Positions 1 through 7,947 of a stretch of DNA of 41,101 nucleotides are shown piece by piece; position 1 is the stretch's first letter; every line of letters begins with the position of its first letter. The notes below the pieces were generated by a model. That model did not search any database, was not told the origin of the DNA, and worked only from the letters and a program-made list of their open reading frames with translations. The position numbers and the translations under genes were made by a program. Source of the stretch: Burkholderiaceae bacterium 16 (lineage in GTDB: Bacteria > Pseudomonadota > Gammaproteobacteria > Burkholderiales > Burkholderiaceae); assembly GCA_000955785.1 (NCBI GenBank), contig JYOD01000028.1:1-41101 (forward strand). The letters run 5' to 3'.

Positions 1-250
1 GCCGCTTAACTTGGGTGGATTGCCCGGGGACCCCGCTCGCCCGCTGGCTGAAGGTTTGTACCTCCGAGTTGTAGCGCGATAACGGAGCACCAATATTGCA
101 CCTGCGGTTTCATAATAGGTTCAGAATGCACAAATCATGCCTGGGCTGGCGTTGCGGGCACTGCGCACGATGCGGATGGCCTGCGCCGCCGAGTAAATAA
201 CGGGGAACGCGTCGGCCACATTCTTTGAGCAGCGTCTGGATACCTATCTG

Positions 251-530
251 ATGGGACGAAAGGTGGTCCCCATTTTGGGGCGTCCGACTGGGCGCGCGCT
301 GCAGTCCAGTGCCCTCTTCGACCTAGTCGCCGCCGACTTTTTGCTACCCAAGCCCAAGCAGTTTTCCGCCGGCGCCGGCGGCGATGCGCTACGACAGCGC
401 GGATGGACAGCGTTGGGACGGAGAATGCACCAAGTCAGACTGGTGGCAGCGCCGGTCAACACCCGGCAGGCGTGGAGCATTTCCGGGGGCGATGCAGCAC
501 ACGTCAGCCCTGACAGGTCACACTCCGTGA
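251..530 (+). pseudogene. degraded H-NS-like mini-protein fragment
   Basis: Two reading frames together resemble the two H-NS-like mini-proteins found later in the window. The first frame gives ALFDLVAADFL, comparable to LADLQAAGCF of the copy at 40238. The other frame, from about 350, gives a proline-rich linker followed by RYDSADGQRWDGE and DWWQR, comparable to RYRNAHGQGWDGRG and DWLQR. A frameshift near 335-350 would be needed to join them, and the tail after DWWQR no longer matches. The usual role of such proteins is DNA binding through the C-terminal H-NS motif. The resemblance is short and was seen by eye, so this is a tentative call. The flanking stretches 1-250 and 531-604 hold nothing I recognise. 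Confidence 0.35.
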
Positions 531-604
531 ATTTGGACTAAAGGTCCAAGAACTTCTAAACAATGGAGTAGTTGTCGATACCAAAGCGTGAAGCGAGAGT
601 AGAT

Positions 605-1429
605 GGATTTGTCGCGATAGCGAGGTTTGCTATGCTTGCTTTTTGGGAGTAAGCCGAGGGCACTGAACAAGCATGAAGACTCTGAATCCGGCGGTGGCGA
701 AGGTGCTCAAGCGGTTGCATCATCCGCTGGAGGTGATGCTGACCTGCGTACGGTGGTACGTGGCCTACCCGCTGAGCCTGCGCCATCTCGAAGAGATGAT
801 GGCCGAGCGCGGTATCTCAGTCGATCATTCCACGGTGCACCGCTGGGCGCTCAAGCTGCTGCCGGTGCTTGAGAAGGCGTTCCGCCGCCACAAGCGTGCA
901 GTCGGCAGAAGCTGGCGGATGGACGAGACGTATATCAAGGTCAAGGGCGAGTGGAAGTACTTGTACCGGGCCGTGGACAAGGCGGGCGACACGGTCGATT
1001 TTCTGTTCCGGGCCAAACGGGATACGGCGGCGGCCCGCCGCTACTTCGAGAAGGCCATCGACCAGAATGGCGCGCCCGGAACGGTGACCATCGACAAAAG
1101 CGGCGCCAATCTGGCCGGCCTGCACGCGATCAACGCACAGCGTGAAAGGCCCATCAGGATTCGCCAGGCCAAGTATTTGAACAACATCGTGGAACAGGAC
1201 CATCGGGCGATCAAGCGTCGCACCCGACCCATGCTCGGTTTCAAGGTTTTTCGCTGCGCGCGGATTCTGCTGGGCGGCATCGAGGTAATGCATATGATCG
1301 TGAAAGGACAGATGAAGTACGCTCGCGGCACCAATCCGTCCGCGGCCGACCAGTTCTACTCGTTGGCGACGTAAGCGGTCCTCAGCACATCAACCCAGCT
1401 CGCTTCAACCGCCTTATTGCGACAAAGCC
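605..1429 (+). mobile_element. complete IS6-family insertion sequence
   Basis: The element is 825 bp, the usual IS6-family size. Its ends are inverted repeats: ggatttgtcgcgata at 605-619 and, on the other strand, ggctttgtcgcaata at 1415-1429, matching at 13 of 15 positions. It holds one transposase gene. The 8-bp flanks (597-604 and 1430-1437) do not match, so no target duplication is left. This suggests recombination or cointegrate resolution between copies, which is common in this family. Confidence 0.85.
673..1374 (+). CDS. IS6-family transposase
   Basis: This 233-aa protein is the DDE transposase of the surrounding insertion sequence. It starts at ATG 673 with the typical helix-turn-helix segment LRHLEEMMAERGISVDHSTVHRW (split here as LRHLEEMMAERG and ISVDHSTVHRW), followed by the first catalytic aspartate in WRMDETYIKVKG, the second in GTVTIDKSGAN and the glutamate in NNIVEQDHRAIKRR. 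The protein ends in QFYSLAT. Length and motif order match intact family members, so it should be functional. A diverged C-terminal fragment of a second IS6 transposase lies about 2 kb downstream in the same orientation. Confidence 0.93.
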   Translation: MKTLNPAVAKVLKRLHHPLEVMLTCVRWYVAYPLSLRHLEEMMAERGISVDHSTVHRWALKLLPVLEKAFRRHKRAVGRSWRMDETYIKVKGEWKYLYRAVDKAGDTVDFLFRAKRDTAAARRYFEKAIDQNGAPGTVTIDKSGANLAGLHAINAQRERPIRIRQAKYLNNIVEQDHRAIKRRTRPMLGFKVFRCARILLGGIEVMHMIVKGQMKYARGTNPSAADQFYSLAT

Positions 1430-1569
1430 TATTGTTAAGCAAACTGACGGCGGGACGGATGCAGCAAGCAACCTTCAAGTGCACCATCTCAATTGCCGTA
1501 GAACTCCGCAATACGCCTGAAAAGAAGTTGTGCCGCCCCGGGTGTCGACAGATGCCTTTGTAGAGGCTT

Positions 1570-1603
1570 GAGCCGTATGCTCCTAAAGGCGCACGTACGG
1601 TTC
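1570..1603 (+). ncRNA. group II intron domain V (orphan)
   Basis: These 34 bases have the canonical length and fold of group II intron domain V. The basal stem pairs GAGCCGTA (1570-1577) with TACGGTTC (1596-1603) and contains the catalytic AGC. A two-base CG bulge follows on the 3' side, then an upper stem TGCTCC/GGCGCA with one mismatch and a UAAA loop where GNRA is usual. No reverse transcriptase gene remains nearby. The IS6 element lies about 140 bp upstream and an IS110 element begins directly downstream. Confidence 0.75.
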
Positions 1604-1609
1604 TTAGAT

Positions 1610-2942
1610 CCTATGTAGCGTGAGAGTCGTCAAGGCCCGAGTCGTAAGATTGACGGGCCAAGGCTTGCTCAATGGAGGGGCATCATGGACGCAAATCACG
1701 TTACCGAACCGCATGCTGAAGACGTCACACTGGCGGTATCGCTCGAACTGGCCATCGGGACGTGGAAGGTGGCGCTGCACGATGGCCGGCGCGAGCGGCC
1801 GGCCGTGCACACGGTCGCGCAGCCCCAGGCCCCCGCCCGCCTGCAGGCCGTGCTTGACGTGATCGAACAGCAGAAGCTGAAGTGGTCGCTGCCGGCCGGC
1901 GTGCGCATCGTCGTCAGCTACGAAGCTGGCCAGGACGCGTTCTGGATCTGTCGCGCGCTGCAGGCGCACGGCATCGAGTGCTACGTCATCGATCCGGCCA
2001 GCATCCCGGTCGAACGTCACAAGCGGCGCGCGAAGACCGACCGGCTCGATGCAATCAAGCTGGTGATCAATCTGCGCGCATGGCTACGCGGCGAGCGCGA
2101 CCGCATGCACGTGGTGCACGTGCCGTCGCCGCAGGACGAAGCATCCCGCCAGCTGATGCGCGACCGCGGTGAACTGCAGAAGGAAGTGCTGCAGCACCGC
2201 GACCGGATGCGCAAGCTGCTGGTCACGCTCGGTTGCTGGGATGAGGTCGATCACCAAGCCTTCGCCGGCCGCCTCGCCCGTGACGAGGTGAAGTGCCACG
2301 ACGGCACGCCGCTGCCGCCCGAGCTGCGCGAGCGGCTGCTGCGCGAGTGCGAACGGCTCGCGCTCGCCGCCCAGCAGCTCGCGGCACTCGAGAAGACGCG
2401 GCAGGCGAGCGTGCCGGCACCCGCGCGCCAGCGAAGCGATGCCCTGGCGCGCCTGAAGGGGATTGGCGAAGTGGGCGCGTCGCGCCTCGCGCTCGAACTG
2501 TTTTGGAGGGACTTCAGTAACCGCCGCGAGGTAGGTGCGTGCGTCGGGCTGGTGCCCCAGCCGTACGACAGCGGCGAGAGCCAGGTCGACCAGGGGATCA
2601 GCAAACAGGGCAACCGGCGGGTGCGCGCGCTGCTGATCGAGATGGCGTGGACCTGGCTGCGCTACCAGCCCGACAGCGCACTGACACAGTGGTTCAACCA
2701 GCGCACGCAGGGCACGGGTCCGAACCGCCGCGCGCGGCGCATCGCCATCGTCGCTGTCGCACGGCGACTGGTGATTGCACTATGGCGCTACCTGAAGGAC
2801 GGCGTTATTCCTGAGGGCGCACAGATGAAACCAGTCTGAGATCGTATGCATAGCGATAGTGATGCCGCGACAATCGGGATCACTTACTGTTCCCATGGTT
2901 GAAGTGGACATGCCCGTCGGCCCCCTGGGTTGCCGACGCAAC
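1610..2942 (+). mobile_element. IS110-family insertion sequence
   Basis: The element has one transposase gene and no terminal inverted repeats, as expected for IS110. Its limits are inferred from a 12-base direct repeat, cggttcttagat at 1598-1609 and cgattcttagat at 2943-2954 (11 of 12 identical), giving about 1.33 kb, within the family range. The left non-coding part is only about 75 bp and the right about 100 bp. Any bridge RNA must come from these. The left copy of the repeat is the end of an intron domain V, the right copy runs into a domain VI-like hairpin. Confidence 0.65.
1685..2839 (+). CDS. IS110-family transposase
   Basis: This 384-aa protein is an RNA-guided-type DEDD/serine recombinase. 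The N-terminal RuvC-like domain shows the glutamate of VSYEAGQDAFW and the pair of aspartates in KTDRLDAIKL. The position usually holding the first aspartate reads LELAIGTWKVAL, as in a subgroup of the family that has glutamate there. The C-terminal Tnp_20 domain (roughly residues 255-345) contains LKGIGEVGASRLALEL and QGISKQGNRRVRALL, with the serine expected to be catalytic. ATG 1685 follows the Shine-Dalgarno-like ggaggggcatc. It is full length and apparently intact. Known members use a bridge RNA encoded in a terminal non-coding region to choose target and donor. Confidence 0.9.
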   Translation: MDANHVTEPHAEDVTLAVSLELAIGTWKVALHDGRRERPAVHTVAQPQAPARLQAVLDVIEQQKLKWSLPAGVRIVVSYEAGQDAFWICRALQAHGIECYVIDPASIPVERHKRRAKTDRLDAIKLVINLRAWLRGERDRMHVVHVPSPQDEASRQLMRDRGELQKEVLQHRDRMRKLLVTLGCWDEVDHQAFAGRLARDEVKCHDGTPLPPELRERLLRECERLALAAQQLAALEKTRQASVPAPARQRSDALARLKGIGEVGASRLALELFWRDFSNRREVGACVGLVPQPYDSGESQVDQGISKQGNRRVRALLIEMAWTWLRYQPDSALTQWFNQRTQGTGPNRRARRIAIVAVARRLVIALWRYLKDGVIPEGAQMKPV

Positions 2943-2954
2943 CGATTCTTAGAT

Positions 2955-2980
2955 GGGGCTTGTCACCCGGACAAGATTCC
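2955..2980 (+). ncRNA. group II intron domain VI-like hairpin
   Basis: GGGG (2955-2958) and CTTGTC (2959-2964) pair with GACAAG (2970-2975) and TTCC (2977-2980), leaving A2976 bulged. A short hairpin with a bulged adenosine on the 3' side, just after a domain V, is the layout of domain VI and its branch point. Here it is separated from domain V only by the IS110 element. The expected AY at a 3' splice site is not obvious. Confidence 0.45.
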
Positions 2981-3063
2981 GGCGCAGCGCGCATGCAGGA
3001 TAGGGCTGGCTAACCGCCAGCGGATAGAAGGTTGTGAGACGTTGGATCATCTCACGAGCGCCA

Positions 3064-3340
3064 CGGCGGCTTCAGGCAAAGGGGGACGTGAATTCGATTG
3101 CAGCAATTATGGGTTCGCTACGCCAGGCTTTGCCTGCCCTTGACCCGCGCCTGGCTACCCAGCGACGTCGGTCTCACGCGCGCGATGACGGCTTCAGACC
3201 AGAGGGGGTGATCGGATGGATCACAGCAATGGTTGACGGCGGGTCAGGGCCGAAATACGCCTGGGCCAGTCCTATTGCGCCTTCGCAGCGTCAAGGGTCG
3301 CTGCGCTCAGGCTTCGCCTGCCCTTGACCCCCGCTACGGC
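3064..3340 (+). repeat. two interleaved degenerate repeat blocks
   Basis: Block A occurs at about 3065-3113 and 3189-3231 (both contain cggcttcag, agggggtg/agggggac and cagcaat). Block B occurs at about 3115-3157 and 3298-3339 (both contain gcctgcccttgaccc preceded by an aggctt-type inverted repeat). No protein is readable. They look like eroded copies of one non-coding module, perhaps an insertion-sequence end; I cannot name the element. The wider stretch 2981-3437 holds no gene I recognise. Confidence 0.5.
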
Positions 3341-3437
3341 GCGCTTCTTTCCGGGAGCCGCCGATGCCGATGGACCTGGCCAATGATTCGTGAGTCAGTT
3401 CGTCAAAGGCCTTGACAACTTCCTGCTCATAGAAGGG

Positions 3438-3465
3438 GGCCGTACCGCAGCAATGCGGTACGGCT
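3438..3465. other. strong hairpin with GCAA loop
   Basis: gccgtaccgca (3439-3449) and tgcggtacggc (3454-3464) form a perfect 11-bp stem closed by the GNRA-type loop gcaa; a further G-T pair is possible. There is no T tract on either side, so a simple intrinsic terminator is unlikely. It lies directly left of the truncated IS6 copy. Confidence 0.6.
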
Positions 3466-3471
3466 ACCCGA

Positions 3472-3705
3472 CCAGGACCATCGGGCCATCAAGCGCCTGA
3501 CTCGACCGATGCTTGGCTTCAAGGACTTTCGCTGCGCGCGCATCCTGCTGGGCGGCATCGAGCTCATGCATATGATTGCCAAGGACCAGATGCAGTGCCA
3601 CGAAGGGAGCAGTCCGTCCGCTGTGCAGCAATTCTATTCCCTGGCCGCATAAGCCAGCCCCCCACGGGGTTCTTCCCGCCCTCGCTCACTTATCGCGACA
3701 AAGCC
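3472..3705 (+). pseudogene. 3' remnant of a second IS6-family element
   Basis: From 3473 the frame reads QDHRAIKRLTRPMLGFKDF and ends in QQFYSLAA with TAA at 3650-3652, matching the last 60 or so residues of the transposase at 673 but with several substitutions. The right inverted repeat tatcgcgacaaagcc is kept at 3691-3705. Everything upstream of the catalytic glutamate region is missing. It has the same orientation as the complete IS6 copy, so the two could have framed a composite element. It cannot encode an active transposase. Confidence 0.85.
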
Positions 3706-3791
3706 GGGCATACTGAATTCCCAGGCGCCACCACATCGGGGACCGTGAGGGCCTTCCTGATATGTGCCCGCCCAAGTGCGTGGTCTCTTGT

Positions 3792-5249
3792 TCAGCTTGC
3801 TTGATGGCGCGCCAGAACGCGCCCTGGCCGCGCGCCCGTCGATCGTCCGCCATGCCAGACGAGGGAGCCATTGACAATCACTGTATCGATACCATGCGCC
3901 GGAGCGGTCGGCGCCTCGTAGGTGGCGGCCGCATCGATGGTCTCGGCGTCGAACAGGACCAGGTCGGCGAACGCACCCTCCTTGAGCAGGCCTCGGTCTT
4001 TCAGGCCGAAATTCTTCGCGGTGAGACCGGTCATCTTGTGTACGGCAGTTTCGAGGGGGAACAAGCCGAGTGTCCGGCCATAGTGGCCCAGCACGCGGGG
4101 GAAGCTACCCCACAGACGCGGGTGCGGAGACGCGTCGTGCGGCAGGCCGTCTGAGCCGATCATGACCTTTTCGTGCTTCAGGATGCGCTGCACGTCGCCC
4201 TCGTCCAGCCGGAAGTAAATCCCCCCCGCTGGACTCAGGCGGCGGATCGCCTCCTCCTGGTCCACGCCAAGCTTTCGAGCGATGGCGTCCAGATCCTGCC
4301 CCGCGAATTCCGGAAGCGACTTCGACCAGCTCACAATGACGCGAGTCGAACTCGCCGCGCGGTGGGCCGACAGAACCGTGGAGCCGGCCGTATAGGGATA
4401 GCAGTCGATACAGATCGGCTGGGTCGCCATGTTCCGCTCAATGAAGGACAGGGCTTCCTGCGATCTGCCCTTGTTCTTTTCGCCGACCACCTTGAGGTGC
4501 GAGATCACCACCGGCACGCCAACCTCACGGCCAATTCGGAAGCTCTCCTCCAGCGAATCGATCACCCGATCCGCTTCATCACGCATGTGGGTACAGTACA
4601 CGCCACCGAATGCCTGGAGCTGGCCGCAGATGTCGATCACCTCCTCGGTCGGCGCCGCAATCGATGGCTCGTAAAACAGGCCGGTCGAGACACCGATCGC
4701 GCCGGCTTCCAGCGCTTCGAGCACCAGGCTGCGCATCTGCTCTATCTGCGCCCGCGACGCCGGTTGCTCCAGATCCTCCACTGTCGCCACGCGCAGCGTG
4801 GTGTGACCCACCAGCAAGGCGCAGTTGGTAGCGGGAGGCTTGTCACGCAGTGCCGCGATGTACGAGGCGAATGTAGGGAAAGCGAACCAATCGCCCTGCT
4901 CGTCGAGCAGGTTCAGTGGCGGAGTAACCGGCTGCGGGATCGGTCGTGGCATCGGCGCGAGCGAGATGCCGCAATTGCCCGCGATTACCGTAGTGATGCC
5001 CTGGCTGACCTTGGGCGCCATATCGGGGCTGGACAGCATGAGCCGGTCGTCGTGTGTATGCGCGTCGATGAAGCCCGGGGCCGCGATGCGGCCTTTGAGG
5101 TCGAGCTCCACCTCGCCGCGTGCGCCCGATAGATCGCCGATACGGGCGATGCGGTCGCCGCGGATGCCGATGTCACCCTCGTAACGCGGCGCGCCCGTGC
5201 CATCCACGATACTCGCGTTGCGGATCAGCAGATCAAAATTTGCTTTCAT
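3792..5249 (-). CDS. N-acyl-D-amino-acid deacylase (D-aminoacylase)
   Basis: This amidohydrolase of 485 aa removes the acyl group from N-acyl-D-amino acids in the cytoplasm. Metal-site residues are visible: the HxH pair in GFIDAHTHDD (H64, H66), C93 in IAGNCGISLAP, H221 in CTHMRDEAD, H251 in ISHLKVVGEK and D367 in IGSDGLPHD. This spacing agrees closely with the Alcaligenes D-aminoacylase (Cys96, His220, His250, Asp366). I chose ATG 5249 (MKANFDLLIRNASIVDGTG) over an upstream in-frame ATG at 5330 because homology begins there and ggaaa precedes it. It is the last gene of a leftward group after the PLP enzyme and a Bug binding protein, which fits a D-amino-acid catabolic operon. It appears intact. 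Confidence 0.92.
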   Translation of the reverse strand: MKANFDLLIRNASIVDGTGAPRYEGDIGIRGDRIARIGDLSGARGEVELDLKGRIAAPGFIDAHTHDDRLMLSSPDMAPKVSQGITTVIAGNCGISLAPMPRPIPQPVTPPLNLLDEQGDWFAFPTFASYIAALRDKPPATNCALLVGHTTLRVATVEDLEQPASRAQIEQMRSLVLEALEAGAIGVSTGLFYEPSIAAPTEEVIDICGQLQAFGGVYCTHMRDEADRVIDSLEESFRIGREVGVPVVISHLKVVGEKNKGRSQEALSFIERNMATQPICIDCYPYTAGSTVLSAHRAASSTRVIVSWSKSLPEFAGQDLDAIARKLGVDQEEAIRRLSPAGGIYFRLDEGDVQRILKHEKVMIGSDGLPHDASPHPRLWGSFPRVLGHYGRTLGLFPLETAVHKMTGLTAKNFGLKDRGLLKEGAFADLVLFDAETIDAAATYEAPTAPAHGIDTVIVNGSLVWHGGRSTGARPGRVLARHQAS

Positions 5250-5286
5250 GGGATTTCCAAGATAAGTTTCGGTGGTGCACTCGCGC

Positions 5287-6402
5287 TCACAACAAGGCGC
5301 CGCGCGCGGCAATCGGCCAGAGGGCCTCAACTTTGTCGCCGCGCACGCACACCAGTTCGTCGTAGAGATTGACGGTAGGGTCGCAGTGGCCCGGCACGAG
5401 CATCAGCACGTCTCCCAGCGACACTGCGGTGGCATCGGCAGTAGCCAGGACGCCATGCTCGTCGGCAGCCTTCACATAGCGCAGGTCGGGCCGCTGCCAG
5501 ACGGCGGGCATGCCCGAATCCACGCTCGATGCCTTCAGGCCGGCATCCACGATCGCGCGCTGCGGATTCGCTCGGCTCATCACCGTGGTGCGCACGAACA
5601 ATGCGTGCTCGAAGGGCACATCGCCCTCCCCGCGCTCGTTGTCACCGTAGTCGCGGTCCAGGAATATATAGGACCCCGCCTGAAGCTCATTGAAGACGCC
5701 GCTGTCACGTTCATGCAAGAAGGTGCCGGTGCCCGCGCCCGTGATACGCTCGACAGCGACGCCGCAGGCCTCGATGGCGTCCCGCGTCGTGCGCGCAGCC
5801 TCGATAGCGTCTTTAATGGCCGCTTTGCGTTGCTGCGGCGACCGCAGATGCTGGGCCGGCCCGTGGTAGCACTGCAGCCCGGCGAAGCGCAGCCCCGCGC
5901 TGCCGGCAATCTGCAGGGCAAGTTGCACGGCTTCGTCGCCCGGTGCCACACCGCAGCGGTTGGCGCCGACGTTGACCTCGACGTAGACGTCGAGGGTGAC
6001 GGCATGCGCCTGCGCCGCTGCGGCCAGCGCCTGCACCTGCTGCGGATGATCGGCCAGCACCCCGATACGCGCCTTGCGTGCCAGCGGCGCAAGGTGGCGC
6101 AGCTTGGTGTCGCCGATCACCTGGTTCGTGACCAGGATGTCGCCAACTCCGGCTTCCACGAACACGGCAGCCTCGCCCACCTTCTGGCAGCAGATACCCA
6201 CAGCGCCCAATGCGATCTGTCGCAAGGCGATCTCCGGACACTTGTGGCTCTTGGCGTGAGCACGCAGACGCACGTTTCGGCCGCGCAATGCGTCAGCCAT
6301 TCGCTTCAGATTGCGCTCGAATGCATTCAGGTCGAGCACGAGCGCAGGTGTATCGATGGCGACGGCGGGGTCGCCGGCTTGGGCTGCTTTCCAGGGACTC
6401 AC
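5287..6402 (-). CDS. DSD1-type PLP enzyme: D-threonine aldolase / D-serine dehydratase-like
   Basis: This 371-aa protein has an alanine-racemase-like N-terminal barrel carrying the PLP lysine in RAHAKSHKCP (about K51) and a C-terminal domain with the metal motif PGHCDPTVNLYDELV (about H339 and D341). Family members cleave D-threonine or 3-hydroxy-D-aspartate, or dehydrate D-serine; the HCD triad resembles the aldolase branch. I prefer the GTG start at 6402, preceded by aaggaaa, to an ATG at 6456 that would overlap the upstream gene. It lies 11 bp downstream of the Bug gene and 37 bp upstream of the deacylase gene, so the three are probably co-transcribed. The exact substrate cannot be read from sequence. 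Confidence 0.85.
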   Translation of the reverse strand: MSPWKAAQAGDPAVAIDTPALVLDLNAFERNLKRMADALRGRNVRLRAHAKSHKCPEIALRQIALGAVGICCQKVGEAAVFVEAGVGDILVTNQVIGDTKLRHLAPLARKARIGVLADHPQQVQALAAAAQAHAVTLDVYVEVNVGANRCGVAPGDEAVQLALQIAGSAGLRFAGLQCYHGPAQHLRSPQQRKAAIKDAIEAARTTRDAIEACGVAVERITGAGTGTFLHERDSGVFNELQAGSYIFLDRDYGDNERGEGDVPFEHALFVRTTVMSRANPQRAIVDAGLKASSVDSGMPAVWQRPDLRYVKAADEHGVLATADATAVSLGDVLMLVPGHCDPTVNLYDELVCVRGDKVEALWPIAARGALL

Positions 6403-6413
6403 GGGGATTTCCT

Positions 6414-7379
6414 TCAATCGATCTTGGCGCCAGAGAATTTCACGATCTTTGCCCACTTGGCCGTTTCGCGGCGGGAGAGGTCCAGGAACTCCTCAGGCGT
6501 GCTGGGCGCGATTTCCGCCCCCAGCACCTTGAATCGCTCTCGCACGGCGGGACTCTCCAGCGCGATGCGAATTTCGCGGTTGAGGCGGGTAACGATGTCT
6601 TTGGGCATGTGGGCCGGGCCGACGATGCCTCCCCACGCCGACACCTCGAATCCGGGCACGGATTCGGCGATCGCGGGAACGTCCGGATATGCAGCCAGGC
6701 GCTGCGCCGAAGAGACGCCAAGCGCCCGCGCCTTGCCCGCCTGGGCCATCGGCGCGGAAACCGGCGTGTTGATCATCATGAGCTGTATACCACCGCCGAT
6801 CAGGTCCGTGACGGCCGAAGTCGCCGCGCGATAGGGCACATGCAGCATGTTGACGCCCGTCATCGCCTTGAAGAGTTCGACGCCCAGATGCGCCGTGGTG
6901 CCGTTGCCATCCGATCCAAAGGCCAGCTTGCCCGGATTCTTTTTCGCATAGGCGATCAGTTCGGGAATGGTCCTGACGGGCACACTGTTGTTGACGATCA
7001 TCATGTTGGACAGGCGCAGCGTGTTCGCGATCAGCGTCAGGTCCTTTTCGACGTCGTATGGCACCGCAGGCAGCAGCGACTTGTTGGTCGCCAGCGAGAC
7101 AATATTGCCGTAAGCCAGCGTATAGCCGTCGGGCGCGGACCTCACCAGCTCCATCGTGCCGATCACGTAGGAACCACCAGGCTTGTTGTCAATCACGATG
7201 GGCACGCCCAATTGCTGTGCCAACTGTGGACCGAGGGCTCTCATTAACGCATCCGGAGCCCCGCCGGGAGCCGACGGCACGATCAGCCGGATCGGCTTGT
7301 CGGGATAAGCTGCGGCCGCTGGCGCAGCGATGGCAATGATGGCAAGGGTGAAAATTGAGACCAACAGACGTCTAAACAT
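6414..7379 (-). CDS. Bug/TctC-family periplasmic solute-binding protein
   Basis: The 321-aa product begins at ATG 7379 with a signal peptide (MFRRLLVSIFTLAIIAIAAP, cleaved after AAAA) and continues YPDKPIRLIVPSAPGGAPD, the hallmark start of mature Bug proteins. Later family segments include AFGSDGNGTTAHLG, MLHVPYRAATSAVTDLIGG and PDVPAIAESVPGFEVSAWGG. These periplasmic receptors bind small carboxylates or amino acids. Many Burkholderiales carry far more receptors than TctAB membrane partners, and no tctA or tctB is seen here. As first gene of the set with the PLP enzyme and deacylase, its ligand may be an acylated or D-amino acid, which is inference only. Confidence 0.92.
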   Translation of the reverse strand: MFRRLLVSIFTLAIIAIAAPAAAAYPDKPIRLIVPSAPGGAPDALMRALGPQLAQQLGVPIVIDNKPGGSYVIGTMELVRSAPDGYTLAYGNIVSLATNKSLLPAVPYDVEKDLTLIANTLRLSNMMIVNNSVPVRTIPELIAYAKKNPGKLAFGSDGNGTTAHLGVELFKAMTGVNMLHVPYRAATSAVTDLIGGGIQLMMINTPVSAPMAQAGKARALGVSSAQRLAAYPDVPAIAESVPGFEVSAWGGIVGPAHMPKDIVTRLNREIRIALESPAVRERFKVLGAEIAPSTPEEFLDLSRRETAKWAKIVKFSGAKID

Positions 7380-7503
7380 GGCTCGGGCACATGGTAGGTG
7401 GCGTAAGACAGCAAGCGCCGGTGGCATATGGGGGCCAGGCCGCGCTCTTTCAGGCGCCAGACGGAGCGCACCAGAGCGGGCTCATCTCCTTGAGAACGGG
7501 TTC

Positions 7504-7798
7504 TTAGTCGTTGCGCGCCAGGCCCGGGGTGGAAGCAGGCATCTTGCGCGCGCGGGCTGCCTGCTCGAATCCATACGCGTATCGGATGAGTTGAGGTTCG
7601 CTCCACGGGCGACCAGGAAATTCCAGGCCGACAGGCACACCGCGCGGGGCCCCCTCGGTGGGACAAGAGAATCCGGCAGGAACCACAATGGCCGGGAATC
7701 CGGTCAGTGAAGCCAGAATGCATACCGGCAATCGCTGCGCAAAGCACAACGCGGCGGCGCTCATCGTTGAGCCGGCGGGTGAAGGGCGTGGTTGGCAT
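7504..7798 (-). pseudogene. amidase remnant (internal deletion)
   Basis: One frame (7764-7504) carries the C-terminus of an amidase-signature hydrolase: LASLTGFPAIVVPAGF, GVPVGLEFPGRPWSEP and LIRYAYGFEQAARARKMP. A different frame begins at ATG 7798 behind a good ribosome-binding site (caggagacagcc) and reads MPTTPFTRRLNDE before the frames part at about 7765. The simplest reading is that the original start and first codons are kept while most of the gene, including the catalytic Ser-Ser-Lys region, was deleted with loss of frame. It probably belonged with the amino-acid-derivative genes around it. Confidence 0.7.
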
Positions 7799-7947
7799 GG
7801 CTGTCTCCTGGTTGTTTTATCCTGCTTTCAGCACCGGTGCATCGCGGCTCTTTGTCCACGGATGGGCCGGTGGTCCTGTTATCGGGGTGCGCAAGGTGGG
7901 GCTCCTGTGGTCGCCACACGGAGCGCACGCCGCCCTCTCGCAGGCAG

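Noticed and set aside
673..1374. IS6 8-bp target duplication
   Set aside because: The flanking octamers gagtagat and tattgtta do not match.
5272..6834. Long plus-strand open frame of 520 codons
   Set aside because: It is antisense to the PLP enzyme and Bug genes, both with clear family motifs; high GC makes such frames common.
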